Assembly: GCF_027595985.1 (NCBI RefSeq)
Contig: NC_073312.1
Span: 10,583,426 to 10,647,425 of the forward strand
DNA: 64,000 nt
Reading direction: 5' to 3'
DNA from: Sorex araneus
Lineage: Eukaryota > Chordata > Mammalia > Eulipotyphla > Soricidae
Below the pieces are notes generated by a model. The model ran no database searches and had not been told where the DNA came from. It saw only the letters and a list, made by a program, of their open reading frames with translations. A program made the translations under genes and the position numbers. Below, one piece after another: positions 26,201 to 38,000 of this stretch (its first letter is position 1; each line of letters starts with the position of its first letter).

Positions 26201-27235
26201 TCTGGAACTGAAACCTAGGCCTAGCTTCTTCTGGCTTCTTTCTGAGCCTGTCATGGCTCTGCCTCTGCTTCTCTATCTCTCACCTAAATCTCAGCAGAGC
26301 TGATGGGGATGCGGCTCCTCCCTCTCTCCGTGGAGGGCAATGCAACAGGTTCGAGTGGAAGAGTGTGGTCCCTTGAACCTGTGTCCCAGAGACACTCCCA
26401 GGGTTCTCTCAGATCCTGCCTGTCCCTCCTTCCTCATTTGGGTCCTTCCCACTGCTCCCCCTCTGCACTCTCTCGAGCACTGGGAGACCCTTCTATGGAA
26501 AAGGGTCAGAGCTTTTGCTATGAGGGGACCCACACGGCTGGGAGGGACACCTGGTGGTGAGCGTGCACTGGAACACCCCTGCATATTGTGTGATTATGCT
26601 CCAGGCTCTTTCTCCTCAAAAACCTCTGAGTTAGATTGTTTTGGATACATATTTCTCCTCTAAATCAGAGTGATCTCTGGGCATGGTGGGGTTTGGAATG
26701 GCTTGCTCAGGCCCAAGAATTAGCGCTGGTGCAAATTGAAGAAGTGCCGATAGTGCTGGGGACAAACCACCCACCAGGGCCCAAGGGAGCCCCCTGCTCC
26801 CACTGTGTGGAGAGGCACTGCCCACAGGCTCATCTTGATAGATTACTCCTGGCGGTGCTCGGGGGACCAGAAGGGATGCTGGGAATTGAACCCGGGTTGA
26901 CTGCGGGCAAGGCAAATGCCCTTCCCACTGTGCTCCAGGCCCAGATATCTCAGTTTTGATCCACTTGCACAAAGAAAGCAGAGTGTAATGATTGGTCCCT
27001 TCCAGGGCTGAGGAGTTGGCGTACACATGGGCGGTCCGCCTATCCAACCTGATTCTGCTGGGGTGCAGCTTGCCTGCTTGGGGTTATTTTAAAATACGCC
27101 CCAGGCAGAGTAGAGCAGGAAGGTGTGGTGTGAATCACTAATGAATGCCCAGACCGGAGTGTGAGCGGGGCTGTCAGATGGTAAAGGCCAGAATAAGCAT
27201 CGTGCTTCTCACTATGTCTGCCCAGCCCCCTCCCA

Positions 27236-27283
<48 letters not shown>

Positions 27284-30200
27284 CGCAGCCCGGCTCAGGG
27301 CCCTGTTGCTCTTCCTGGCCATCTGGGAGCCTGTTGGTGACTCTACATGGGACCTAGGGCAGACTGGTGCCTGGGAAATGGGGGGCGTCTTTGTCTCCTT
27401 GTACCCCCAAATTTGTTGTCAGCATTGGAACCTGTCGGTACATCCATTTCTTTGTGGCTAGAATTTTCTTCCGCCTTCACCTTGCGCTGTGGGACTGAGC
27501 CTGTCAGATTCTAGAAGGTTCTTGGCACACCTGGGAAGATGGCAGAGCCAGACCAGGAGATTAGTTTCACTTTAGTTGTCCTCTGGTTCTGATGTGGTTC
27601 TGAGTGTGCCCTACCTCTCTGTTCACCATGTGCTGAAATGCCCTGTCCCTGCCCTAAGGCCTCTGCTGTGACCCTTGAGCGAGACTCAGGGAGGGGCCTT
27701 GGGAGCCCTGGAGCAGGAGTAAGGACTCGTCTCGTCCCACAGCTGAGTCGGTGGGGGTTGGCCCATCAGCTAGGGCCGCCCTGGTCTCTGGCCCTGCTCT
27801 GCCCCATGAGGGTGGTCAGTGCTGAGTTCGCTCACTCCAGTCTGGTTTGTAAACTCAACTTCCCAGGAGCGCCGCTGCCATTTGACAGGTGTTTGGTGTC
27901 AGGGGAGAGGTTTCCCATGTCCCCTGCCTGTGCAGGGTCACACAGGCACAGTTCATGGCTTCCTTGAACTGCTGCTGTACGAGAGGAAGGACTTTGGGCA
28001 GGAACTGCTGCTGTTGTAGAAATCGGGGTCTCCTCTGGGGTTCCCTATCCCGGCTGTGGGAGGAACTTTCCCGGGACCCTCCTGGTGCTCAGTAACGACA
28101 GCTTGAAGCCTTCCACGGGGACGCTGAGGTCACAGTACAGTGTCCCCACCCCAAAATCACTGCCTGGGCCACTAGAACCGAGCATTGGCTGCAGCATGCT
28201 CAGACCACGTGGTCCCCCGAGGTCTGGGAACAGATGCCTTCCTGCCCGTTGCCTATGGTGGTCTGCCAAGTTCATGCTTCCGCCTTGGTGCTGCTCACCT
28301 TGGGTCAAGGCAGTCCTGCAGCCGAGAGAGTGCGGCGTTTTCCAGGTGCACTCCCACATTTTCCTGGCGCACTCAGCGGTTCTCGGGGACCTGGCTTGGG
28401 GCCAGCACCCCGTCACTCAGTGTTCTTGGTTCCTTGTAGGTCCATGGAAAAAATTCCCCAGCCAGCAGAGTGTGACTGGATGCCCCCCCCCCTTCTTTGG
28501 GAGCAGAAAGAGCACCAAGTGGGGGGCGTTTCCTGAGCGAGCCTGCTCAGGGAGCTCCAAGTTACAGCCCTCCCTGCCTTTTCTGTCTTGCAGGCGGGCC
28601 TGGCCTCCCCCGAGAACTCAGAACAGCTCATCATCGCCCTGGAGCCCGAGGCAGCCTCTATCTACTGCCGGAAGCTGCGGCTGCACCAGATGATCGAGCT
28701 GAGCAGCAAGGCCGCGGTCAATGGGTCCAGCTCCAGTGACACAGTAGGAGCTGGGTTTACACAGGGTACCTCCTGCTCTCTCTTCCCCCTCCCTGCTCTG
28801 GCCCCGCCCCAGTAGCCCCGCCCTCTCCCGTGGAGCCACTCCCCTCCGCACAGCCACGCCCTCTCCTAGGATAGCCCCACCCTCTCCCGTGTGGCCACTC
28901 CCCTCCCATGTAGCCCCGCCCACCCCACCCCAGTTTCTTAGAGGCACTTGGGATGCTGCCATGGAGGACTCAGATGCCCATGGCTCTAAACACTTCTATT
29001 CTCAGCCCCCTTTTTGCTTCCTCCAGGGACCCCCCCTCCCCTGGTTATAAATTCAGCCAAGCTTCCCCTGGTTCATCAGCACGCAGTGGCCTTAAGGGGG
29101 AGGGTGCTTCTCCCCTAGGACCCCAGGGTGGCCCAAGAGCAGTCCGTGGCCTTGCATTTAACTGGGCTCTTCATCTCGTCTGTTTATTAACTGGGTCTTA
29201 ATCTAATCCCACGTGCTTGCGATTAATTCCTCCATTAAGGCTGTTGATTTATCACTGACTCATTCATTCATTGGGACCGCTTGGTGTGTGACGAGCTCAT
29301 TGTGTGTCTTAACTGTCGAGGGACCAGCGTGGGACCCAGGGAATGGATTGGTTTCAGGACCCGCGGACACACACCTTCTCTCGAGTAGCTGAGGAGGAGA
29401 GCGGGTCCTGGGGAGCCAGGACGGGTGCTTTCACGGGAGCTTTTTCTTTCCATGTTTGTCCGTATGCCCGCGGCGGGCGGTCTCAGTCCCCAGAACTCTC
29501 TCCCCTGGCACCCAGGGCTCTGTGATCCTGGCCAAGCAAGATGGCAGCCTCTCTAGGTCAGCGTCAGGGTCCCATCGGGAATGAGTGTGGGGCCCAGGGG
29601 GGTCACGGTGAGAACAGACGCCCACCTGCCAGCCAGGTCTGGGAGGTGTGGGATGACATGCGCAGACGTCCCCAGCAGCCCCATCCCCAACTTTTCTCAG
29701 GTCCTGAATCAAAACCCGTGTCTGTGCCAGCCCACCCCCCCGGGGCCCATACACTCTTAGCAGCAGTTCCTGCCCAGAGGGCACTGGCCGGTAGCTCCCA
29801 GCCCCCAGGCTGTCGCGCCAGTCTGCCAGCATGGTGCTCGCACCCTCCTCCCAGCTCCCCTGGCCCGAAGGCGCTGTGCCCCCCTCCAGCCTGAGCTGGC
29901 TTTGCCTTCTCTGGCGGTGCTGGGCAGGAGACATGCCTGCCTTGCAGGTGCAGGCCATGTTCTGGGGCTTTCTCTCCGGCCGCCATGCCCCCGGCCAGCT
30001 CCTTCCTTTGGGTTTTCCTGGGAAGTGAGAGGGCTGCCGGGCTCTGTCAGACACGCTGCTTCTTCCTTGGCTGGTTCCGAGTGAGACATTCGTGTCCGAA
30101 TCAGCGGCTTCTAGTGGGGCGCTTCCTCACCCTCCGGGGCAAAGTGCTCATGGTGGAAGGGGTGTGATATGTTTGGGGGTGCTGGCCGTCCTCGAAAACT

Positions 30201-31964
30201 GTGCTTTGGGTCCCCGTGCCAGCCAGTCCTGTCTACACCAGTCCCGTCTACACCCCACTGTCCCCTGTCAGCATCTCCTGTGCCTTGTGGAATGTGTTAT
30301 GAGAGTCTCTTTGGGGGTCTTGAGATCCTCAGATGGCCCCCCCCATGCATACCCACAGAAGCCGCCGTTGGCCTCTTTTCTGCCATTTTAGTTTGAACAC
30401 CAACCTGTGGACCCCCTGGAACTGCATGTCTCAGCCTTTTCCAGGCCCAGACCCCTCAAGTCTGTTCTTTCCCTTTTGGTGTTTGCGTTTTGGGCCACAC
30501 CTGGTGTTGCTCAGGGGTTACTCCTGGCTCCGCTCCCGTGAATCACTCCTGGTGATGCTCAGGGAACCATATGGGATGCCGGGGGTCGAACCCGGGCTGG
30601 CCACATGCAAAGCAAGCGCCCTCCCTACTGTACTACCTCTCTGGCCCCAGGCCTGCTCCTTTCTGTGCATCTCAGCCTATGGTGAGGCCTCCTGACCTGG
30701 CTCCCCATTTACATGCTTTTTGGCCTGCGGCCCTGAGAATATCCTGCTAGTCGGGATTGTTTCAGAAAACCCTGTTGGCCCCCACGGGGTCTGCTTTGGA
30801 GCTTTGTCCAGAGCTCGTGGCCACAAGACAGAAGTCCTGAGTTTGGGGTTCCCTCCCAGGACCCCTGTAACCGGGGCTGGCCTCTCCGCTGTACCCCGGA
30901 GCCTGAAGTACTTGCTGCGTGGGTTCACCATCCCAGCCCCCCGAGGAAACTGTTCCTGCATGCCCCCTGGCTGTAAAAGACAGTGGGACTTTAGTGACTC
31001 AGGAGCACTGGGCAGCAAACAGGGAACAGCGCCTTCATCTGCGAACCCCGGGGCGGCTCTGATGGTTCACAGTGATGACGGTTGGCTGGGCACTGGGTGT
31101 CACACTTGGCGCGTTGCCTTTGTTATCACCTGCTGTGTCTTGGGGAGTGTCACTGTATTCTGGGCCCTTTGGGACACCAAGCCAGTGATCTGTGCCCTGT
31201 CTGCCCCCCAGAGTTATGAGGGAGGGCTGTGGAGGTGAAATCCTCTGTACAGGCATCACCGCCACTGGGCGCCTCAGCCTGGTTGTCCCTTAGCTGTGAG
31301 CGCCACTAGGTGAGAGGTGCCACCTTGTGGCCGAAGGTGGCGGAAGCTCATGCTGCCTTTTTCGGGGCCAGGAAACGTCTAGGGCCCCTTTGTTTACCCG
31401 GGATCCAGATTAGCAAAACATACCCCACATTCCTGCCTTGAAGTGCCGCTGTTGAATCAAGTGCTGCTGGCTGTTCTGCAGACAGTTTCCTCCCGGGCAG
31501 CGGAGCTGGGAAATGGACCGGCTATATTAACCCTTCCCGCCCCTCCCTCTCCACCACGTGTCAAAGGAAGGAATGAGAGATTGTCCTTGGGGTGGCCTTG
31601 CAGGCAGGGCAGAAGCCAGAGCTGCCACACAGACACGGGGTGACAGCAGGGGGAAGGGCTGTCTCTGGAGGCGCAGACGTTGGCATTCCCGAAGCTGTGC
31701 TCATTTCATGATTTTGATCCTGTCAATGTTCTAAATCTTCTGTCCCTCAACCTCCTTGCGCTGCTGCTCGCACTCTCGGCAGGAGACTGCCGGCTCCTTC
31801 GCGCTTTCTTACCCGTCGTCCTTTTCTTCCTGTCGGCCACTAGCTAAGGAGCACATACGGCGCAATCGGCAGAGCCGGACCTTCTTGGTGGAGAATGTCA
31901 TAGGCGAAATCTGGTCTGAACTGGAGGAAGGTAGCGTGCCTGGATGCCCTTTGCTCTTGCTGGA

Positions 31965-32007
<43 letters not shown>

Positions 32008-35000
32008 TGTGTGTGTGCATGCACTTGAGCCCGAGCTTTTGGCAAAACAACAACAACAACAACAACAACAAAACCACCTCCTGTTCCATTCGCACTTTTA
32101 GGAAATGTTCAGTGTCTGTGGGTTTTAAAGCATGTTTTAAAACGTGGGTTTTAAAACGTTGCATGTTATAAAACCATGTTACACTCTGCCAGACAAAGGT
32201 GGGAGTTGGAATCTCCTAGTTTTACAGTTTGTCTGGCGTTAAACAGCAGTATTTTTTTGGGATTCCCTTACCGTGGCAGGAAGTTGTCCCGGTGTCCAGG
32301 GATGTGGCGGTGAGCTGCAGAATGCTTGAGTCTTCAAGATCCCTCTTCTGGGTTCTTTCTCATCCACGCTAACGGCATGCCTGGGCAGACGTGGCTGCCT
32401 TCTGGAGTCATGAATAACTCTCTGTGTGGCTCATCAGCCGAACCATTGCTCTCATGAGAAGTTGCAGTCAGTGGTGCTTAGCTATGGACCCCAAATTAGC
32501 AACCCCCACACTCCAACTTGTTTTAGGGTGGGGGACTATGTACAGGATGGCTGTTTTTGTACCAGGTGACAAGTATGTGGTTGTGGACAGTGGTGGTGGC
32601 ACCGTGGACCTGACCGTGCATCAGATCCGGTTGCCCGAGGGACACCTCAAAGAACTCTACAAAGCTACAGGTGAGCACGTGCCTCCTCCAGAGCGTTTTC
32701 CTCATCTGTTTCTGATTTTCCGTTCTCTGTGCTACCGGCATCTGGCATCCCATAGCGGAGGGCTCTGAGGCCTGCATGTACCTGCTTAACAAAATAACAC
32801 GACAGCGTCTCGAAGGCACCGGTCATCTTGACTGACCTTCAGCCCCAAATGCGCCCATTTTAGGTCCTCGCCAGGAGACTTCCCGTGCTATCGTGCAGTG
32901 CCTTGCCCTTGGGATCAGAACTCCGGTGGCTAATCGACTTATAGACACAGTGCAGCTTTCCAATGGGGCCCCAAGACACCTGAGCGAGGCTCGTGATTGC
33001 TCAAGCACAGAGGACTGGTTAGGACTGCAGGGATGGAGCAAGGCCCACTGGGTTCCCAGACCCTGGCCTGGGCTTTCTGGGGTGGCCGTACTAGAATGTT
33101 CCTCATAGGTTCCATGCATTGGTTTTGCGTAAAAGGTAACTGATTGTGACTCTATTGTTGAAGAATCATCTTTGCAGGGAAAAGTAATCCTCCCCGTGCA
33201 AGGAGAAGAACCCAGTAGGGTTGGGCAGTGTGAGAGAACGCTTAGGCTGAGGACTAAAACACACATGTGCTCCTATGCACCCCCCCCCCCCACATGTGTG
33301 GAGCACATGTGTATTTTCTGTGCTCAGCAGTGAAGGGACCTGGGGCAGGGGGGCTTCCTCAGACTGGGCTCTCTGAGCAGTATGCAGAGGGCCCCAGACG
33401 CCCTCTCAGTGGGTTTTGGCTGACCAGGCCAGTGGTGCTGGAGATGAACCAGGGCACCCCACTGATTCTGGGGACCTTCAGGGCCATACCAAGGGGTACT
33501 TGGGGGACCTTCCGGTGCTAGGGAGCCAGCCTCGGCCAGCCACTCAGTGCAGGCACCTTATGCTCTGTACGCTCTCTCGGGCCCCTCTGAATTAGATGCT
33601 GATATAATTCTAACAGATCCTCATGTCTCTTTTCCTGACTCAGGTGGCCCCTACGGATCCTTAGGAGTAGATTATGAGTTTGAAAAACTCCTCTGTAAGA
33701 TATTTGGAGAGGATTTTATCGAGCAATTCAAGATCAAGCGTCCCGCGGCATGGGTTGACTTAATGATCGCGTTTGAGTCTCGCAAGAGGGCGGCTGCCCC
33801 AGACCGAACCAACCCCCTAAACATCACCCTGCCCTTCTCCTTCATTGACTACTACAAGAAGTTCCGGGGTCACAGCGTCGAACATGCCTTGAGGAAAAGC
33901 AAGTGAGTAGGACTTCCCGTGGTTCGGGACATTCTGGGAGAGTTTTGGGGGTGGAGGAAAGGACTGTAGATTCAGGGTACCAACTCTACACACTTTCTGT
34001 GTGACCTTTCGCAAGTGACTTAACTTCTCTGATGTTCATTTTTTTTAATTGAAAAATGCAGGTGTTCGTTTCACTTGCCTCAAGGGTGCTCTTTTAGGGT
34101 GAAATGAATTCATATATCTTAAGTGCTTAGCCAGATACCTGGGATCTGGAAAGTACTGTGTTAACCGTTACAAGCTCTACTCTGAAAGTTGGTAAGTGCT
34201 ATGAAAGCTGGAGAGTTTGAGCAAACCTTTGGTCACTTCTGACTCCTCCAATGTCTGTAGGAGAAGCTGGTGCCTTTTCCGTAAATGTTTGATGAATGGA
34301 TTCACTGGGAGCCTGGGTTCCCACCCTCACCCCTCACCCCCATTCTGAGTCTCTTGACTGCAGACAAATGTTACTAGCTCAGCTTGTTATAAAATGAATG
34401 TATTTGGAAGATGTTTTAAAGCTGCATTAAAAATAATAGACAAAAATAATAGGTTTCTGAACACCTTTTTATCGTGGAAAATTTCACACATTCGTAGTGT
34501 CAAAAGAGCCTCATTATCTAGCTTCAGCAAGTGTCAGTTGCAGCCTAAATCCTCCCCCACCCTACCCCAACGCTCTGAAAGCAAATCTCAGCTAGATTAT
34601 CATCTAATCCATAAACATGTCAGTGTGCACGCAAAAGGAAATACGCGTAAAATCATAACCACGGTGCCGTCATCACACTTACACTTCTGCAGTATCTTCA
34701 AGAGCCAGTTAATATAAGATTTTTTTTTTTCTAGGCCAGAGGGATAAGTCTGGAGCACATACTTGCAGGCAGGAGATGGAGATTCAGTCGCTGACAGGGT
34801 CCCTTGAGCCCCATGAGAACAACCCAACAATCACTTAGCCAGAAACAGCCTCTGAGCACCACAGTATGGCCCCTGCACCCCTCCAAAAATGTTCCAGGAC
34901 ACAGCCAGACAGCTCTGCAGGTTCAGGAGAGACCTGGGTTTAGTTCCCCTGAGCTCCACTGAGAGGGACCCCCATGCACCTTGCCAGGTGTAGCCCCCTA

Positions 35001-38000
35001 GAGCACTGCCAGAGTGTGGTCTAAAAAATCCCCCCAATAGTCTTGTTCCTTCCCTCACTCCCGAGTTTGTATTAGCGCCAGATGGGAGGTACAGACAGCC
35101 ACGGTTTGACATGCCCGAAGCCCCCTTCATGTGGGGGTCCCTCCTTGTTCTCGCTTGCTGTTGAGAAAGTACTGCTGTGTGGATTCAGTTCCCCACATGG
35201 TGTGTGTGTGTGTGTACAACGTGTGTGTGTGTGTGTGTGTGTGTGAGCGCGCATCTGTGTGTGTGTGTGGGTCATAGGGAGGGATTGATTCTCGCATGTG
35301 CAGTGAGTTCCTCTCCCCTTCTAGGGCAATTCTGTAACTGACTGAGGGTCTAGAGGTTTCGTTCCGTCCTGGAGGGGCTTCTTGGCACATTTCCCTCACC
35401 GTGCTAGGATTTCCCTTCCCCTCTCCCTGGGGACACAGACCACGTGCCAATGGCTTCTGCCACGTGTAGCAGCCAGTGTCTATGCCTTTGTTAATTAATT
35501 TGAGATTCATGAACTAATTCATTGAGCCATTAATGGATTCACTGATTCAGGGTGTGGCCCGTCTCTCGCTCCTTAGCCCGTCCCTCCCCCCAAGTAGCTG
35601 CAGTGCTGTTGCGAGAAACTTCTCAGCATGTGGGTGTCCACACCAGCACACATAGGGAAGACAGGAAAAAGGCATGGCTCTTTCCCCTTCATTTATAGCT
35701 TAATAGTTTTTGTTTCTGTTTTGTTTTGTTTTTCAGGTGTGGGGAGGTACACCCAGCAGTATTCGGGGGTTGTTTCTGTTTGTGTGCTAGGGATCACTTC
35801 TGGTGGTGTCAAGGGTTGAACCAGGGTTGGCTGCATGCAGCTATGTACTTACCCCTGTTCTATGTCTCTGGCCCCTATTTTCTTTTCTTTTTGAAAAAGG
35901 AGCCCATCTCTTGCCATTCTCTACTAGCTAAACATAGCTAATATGTTTTAAATTTTTTTTCTCTTGTTGGGGCAAAGGAGCTCCTTAAGAATCCATAGAT
36001 TTGAACAAGGACCAGTTTTAAGGTACATGTTTTGCATAGCAAGGACATGAGTTCAATCCCTGCCTCGCCTGGTTCCACGAGCACTGCAGGCTGTGACCTG
36101 GTGCCCCCTCCCCACAGCTCTTCAGGAATGGGCCTGTTGATCCCCTTCTGGTCCACATGGAACTCTCTGGCCCAATTGGCTAAATGTCTCAGGAAGTACC
36201 TGCCCACACACACTGGACCCCTGAGCACTGCGTGGAGCCCCCACGAAAACAACCATCCACCAGAGCATCGTGGATGTGCTATATATAAGCCACAGTGGTC
36301 ACAGGCTTCCTGATGTTTACACTGTCCCTTCGGGTGCAGTGGCTCCTCCTCAAGCCAGCTCCTGTGTCCCCTTGCGCGCCCTTTGCCCTCTGGGGATGCT
36401 CCCGGCTCTGGTACTTTTGCTGCTTGAGCAGAAACTGCCACCCCTCAGTGTGAGCTGCCCGGGTGGCCGGGTGGCTCTTTTGTGTCTTCTAGGGAACAAG
36501 GTAGACTGGACTTCAGGTCTTCCTGCTCTGGGAGCGGGTCCAAGCCAGACACCGCCGGGCAGCTGCATTCTGGGCACAGTGCTCCCCCACTAGGGCAGTG
36601 CTCCCAGCTGGATACCATGTCCTGGCAGCAGGGGCTGAACCCTGCCCACCCTTCTCCTGGTGTGGGAGGGGGTCACCACCCACCCGGGGGCACTTCATGC
36701 ACACCTCCCCCCATTGTCCTTCAGCAGCGGGCCCGGGTAGAGCTGACAGCAGGCGGGGTCTTCTTCGGGAAGATGGGGCTGTGTGTAGGGTGTGTATAGT
36801 ACAGCGGGTAGGGTGTTTGCCCAGGGACAGAGCGGCCTTTGTTAGAAGCCCCTTTCCTTGGTTTGTTTGGGGGCCACACTTGGTGGTGCTCCAAGGCTCG
36901 CCCTGGTCGTGCACGGGGGATCAGGCAGTGCTGGGGATGGAACTGAGCTGTTCTCATCCCCGTGAGCTCTCTCCCTTGACCCTTTTGAACTTGAGAGTAG
37001 GTGGGAAGCTTTGCTTTGCTGCTTTGGCCGCACCAGGCCTTGCTTGGACGGCTAGAGAAGCCAGGTAGGGTTAGGCTCAGCACGGCCTTGGCACCCATGC
37101 TTGCTCCAGAACGGGCAGCACCCGGACTTGTGGTGCTGGAGAGCAGGACATGCGAACACGGCTCTTGTCCCTAGCGAGCATGAGCTCTTGTTGGATTTAT
37201 TTGTTTATTTTTGGTTTTGGTCTGGTTTCGGGGTCACACCTGGCAATGCTCAGGGGTTACTCCTGGCTCTGAACTCAAGAAGTTAAGCCTGGCAGCGTTT
37301 GAGGACTGAATAGGATACTGGGGACTGAACCCAGGTCGGCCATGGCAAGGCAAACGCCCTACCTACTGTACTGTCTCTCTAGCCCCCAGCTAGCTCGGCC
37401 CATGAGCTCCGGATGGCACCCCCATTGTTTCTCTTTGCCCTTGGCCCAGTCCCTCTGTCCTGGGCGGGGTTGGCCACAGCACAGAGCAGAGGAATATGCA
37501 AGGTTCCATTCTCACTTCTTGCTGTCTTGGGGCCTTGTCCAGGCTGTACTGGGCATTTCCACAGTGTGCCCTCTAAGCCGTGCCCGCTGGCTGGCTGGGG
37601 CCTGTGTCCCCTGCAGGAGGGCCCGCACACAGGCCTGCCTTGACACACTCTCGCTTGTCTCTGTGCCCGGTCCCGCAGCGTGGATTTTGTGAAGTGGTCC
37701 TCGCAGGGCATGCTGAGGATGAGCCCGGACGCCATGAATGCCCTCTTCAAGCCGACCATCGATAGCATCATCGAGCATCTCCGTGAGTGGCCGCAGGATC
37801 CATGGGGGCGGGGGCGGGGGCGGGGGCGGAGTCCTTGGGGTGACTGTTTCCGGTCTCCCCCACCAGTGTGTGCAAAGTCACTTTGGCAGGGGGCACGTGA
37901 CGAGGAGTCCCAGGCGGGTGCCCCAGCGGCAGAGGGCAGGTGTGGGGCGCCCCTGCAGAGGAGAGGGTCTGGATCGCTTCCCCTAGTCTGTGCTGGGTCG

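Larger units (their letters stand above)
22160..28593 (+). other. HSPA12A: HSPA12A intron 6
   Basis: This 6.4-kb intron holds a TTTC microsatellite (22979-23311), antisense SOR-type SINEs (23490-23620 and 26842-26943), a short tRNA-headed SINE-like piece (24545-24620), a 65-bp tandem duplication (24974-25100), an antisense solo LTR (about 25760-26310) and a CA repeat (27237-27282). The rest shows no gene. Confidence 0.85.
28766..31843 (+). other. HSPA12A: HSPA12A intron 7
   Basis: It starts with a CCCGCCC-rich minisatellite (28795-28932). A small AT-rich island with homeodomain-like sites lies at 29180-29290, and an antisense SOR-type SINE at 30478-30649. No coding sequence was seen in the remainder. 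Confidence 0.85.
31931..32565 (+). other. HSPA12A: HSPA12A intron 8
   Basis: It holds a GT repeat (31967-32022) and a CAA repeat (32047-32071). The rest shows nothing recognisable. Confidence 0.9.
33903..37678 (+). other. HSPA12A: HSPA12A intron 10
   Basis: It holds a MIR relic (33975-34190), an old L1-type fragment (about 34390-34720), several decayed SINEs on both strands, a GT repeat (35196-35271) and antisense SOR-type SINEs (35734-35876, 36862-36982, 37211-37386). No coding sequence was seen. Confidence 0.85.

Noticed and set aside
25760-26310. Full provirus around the LTR
   Set aside because: No gag, pol, env or second LTR within several kilobases on either side.
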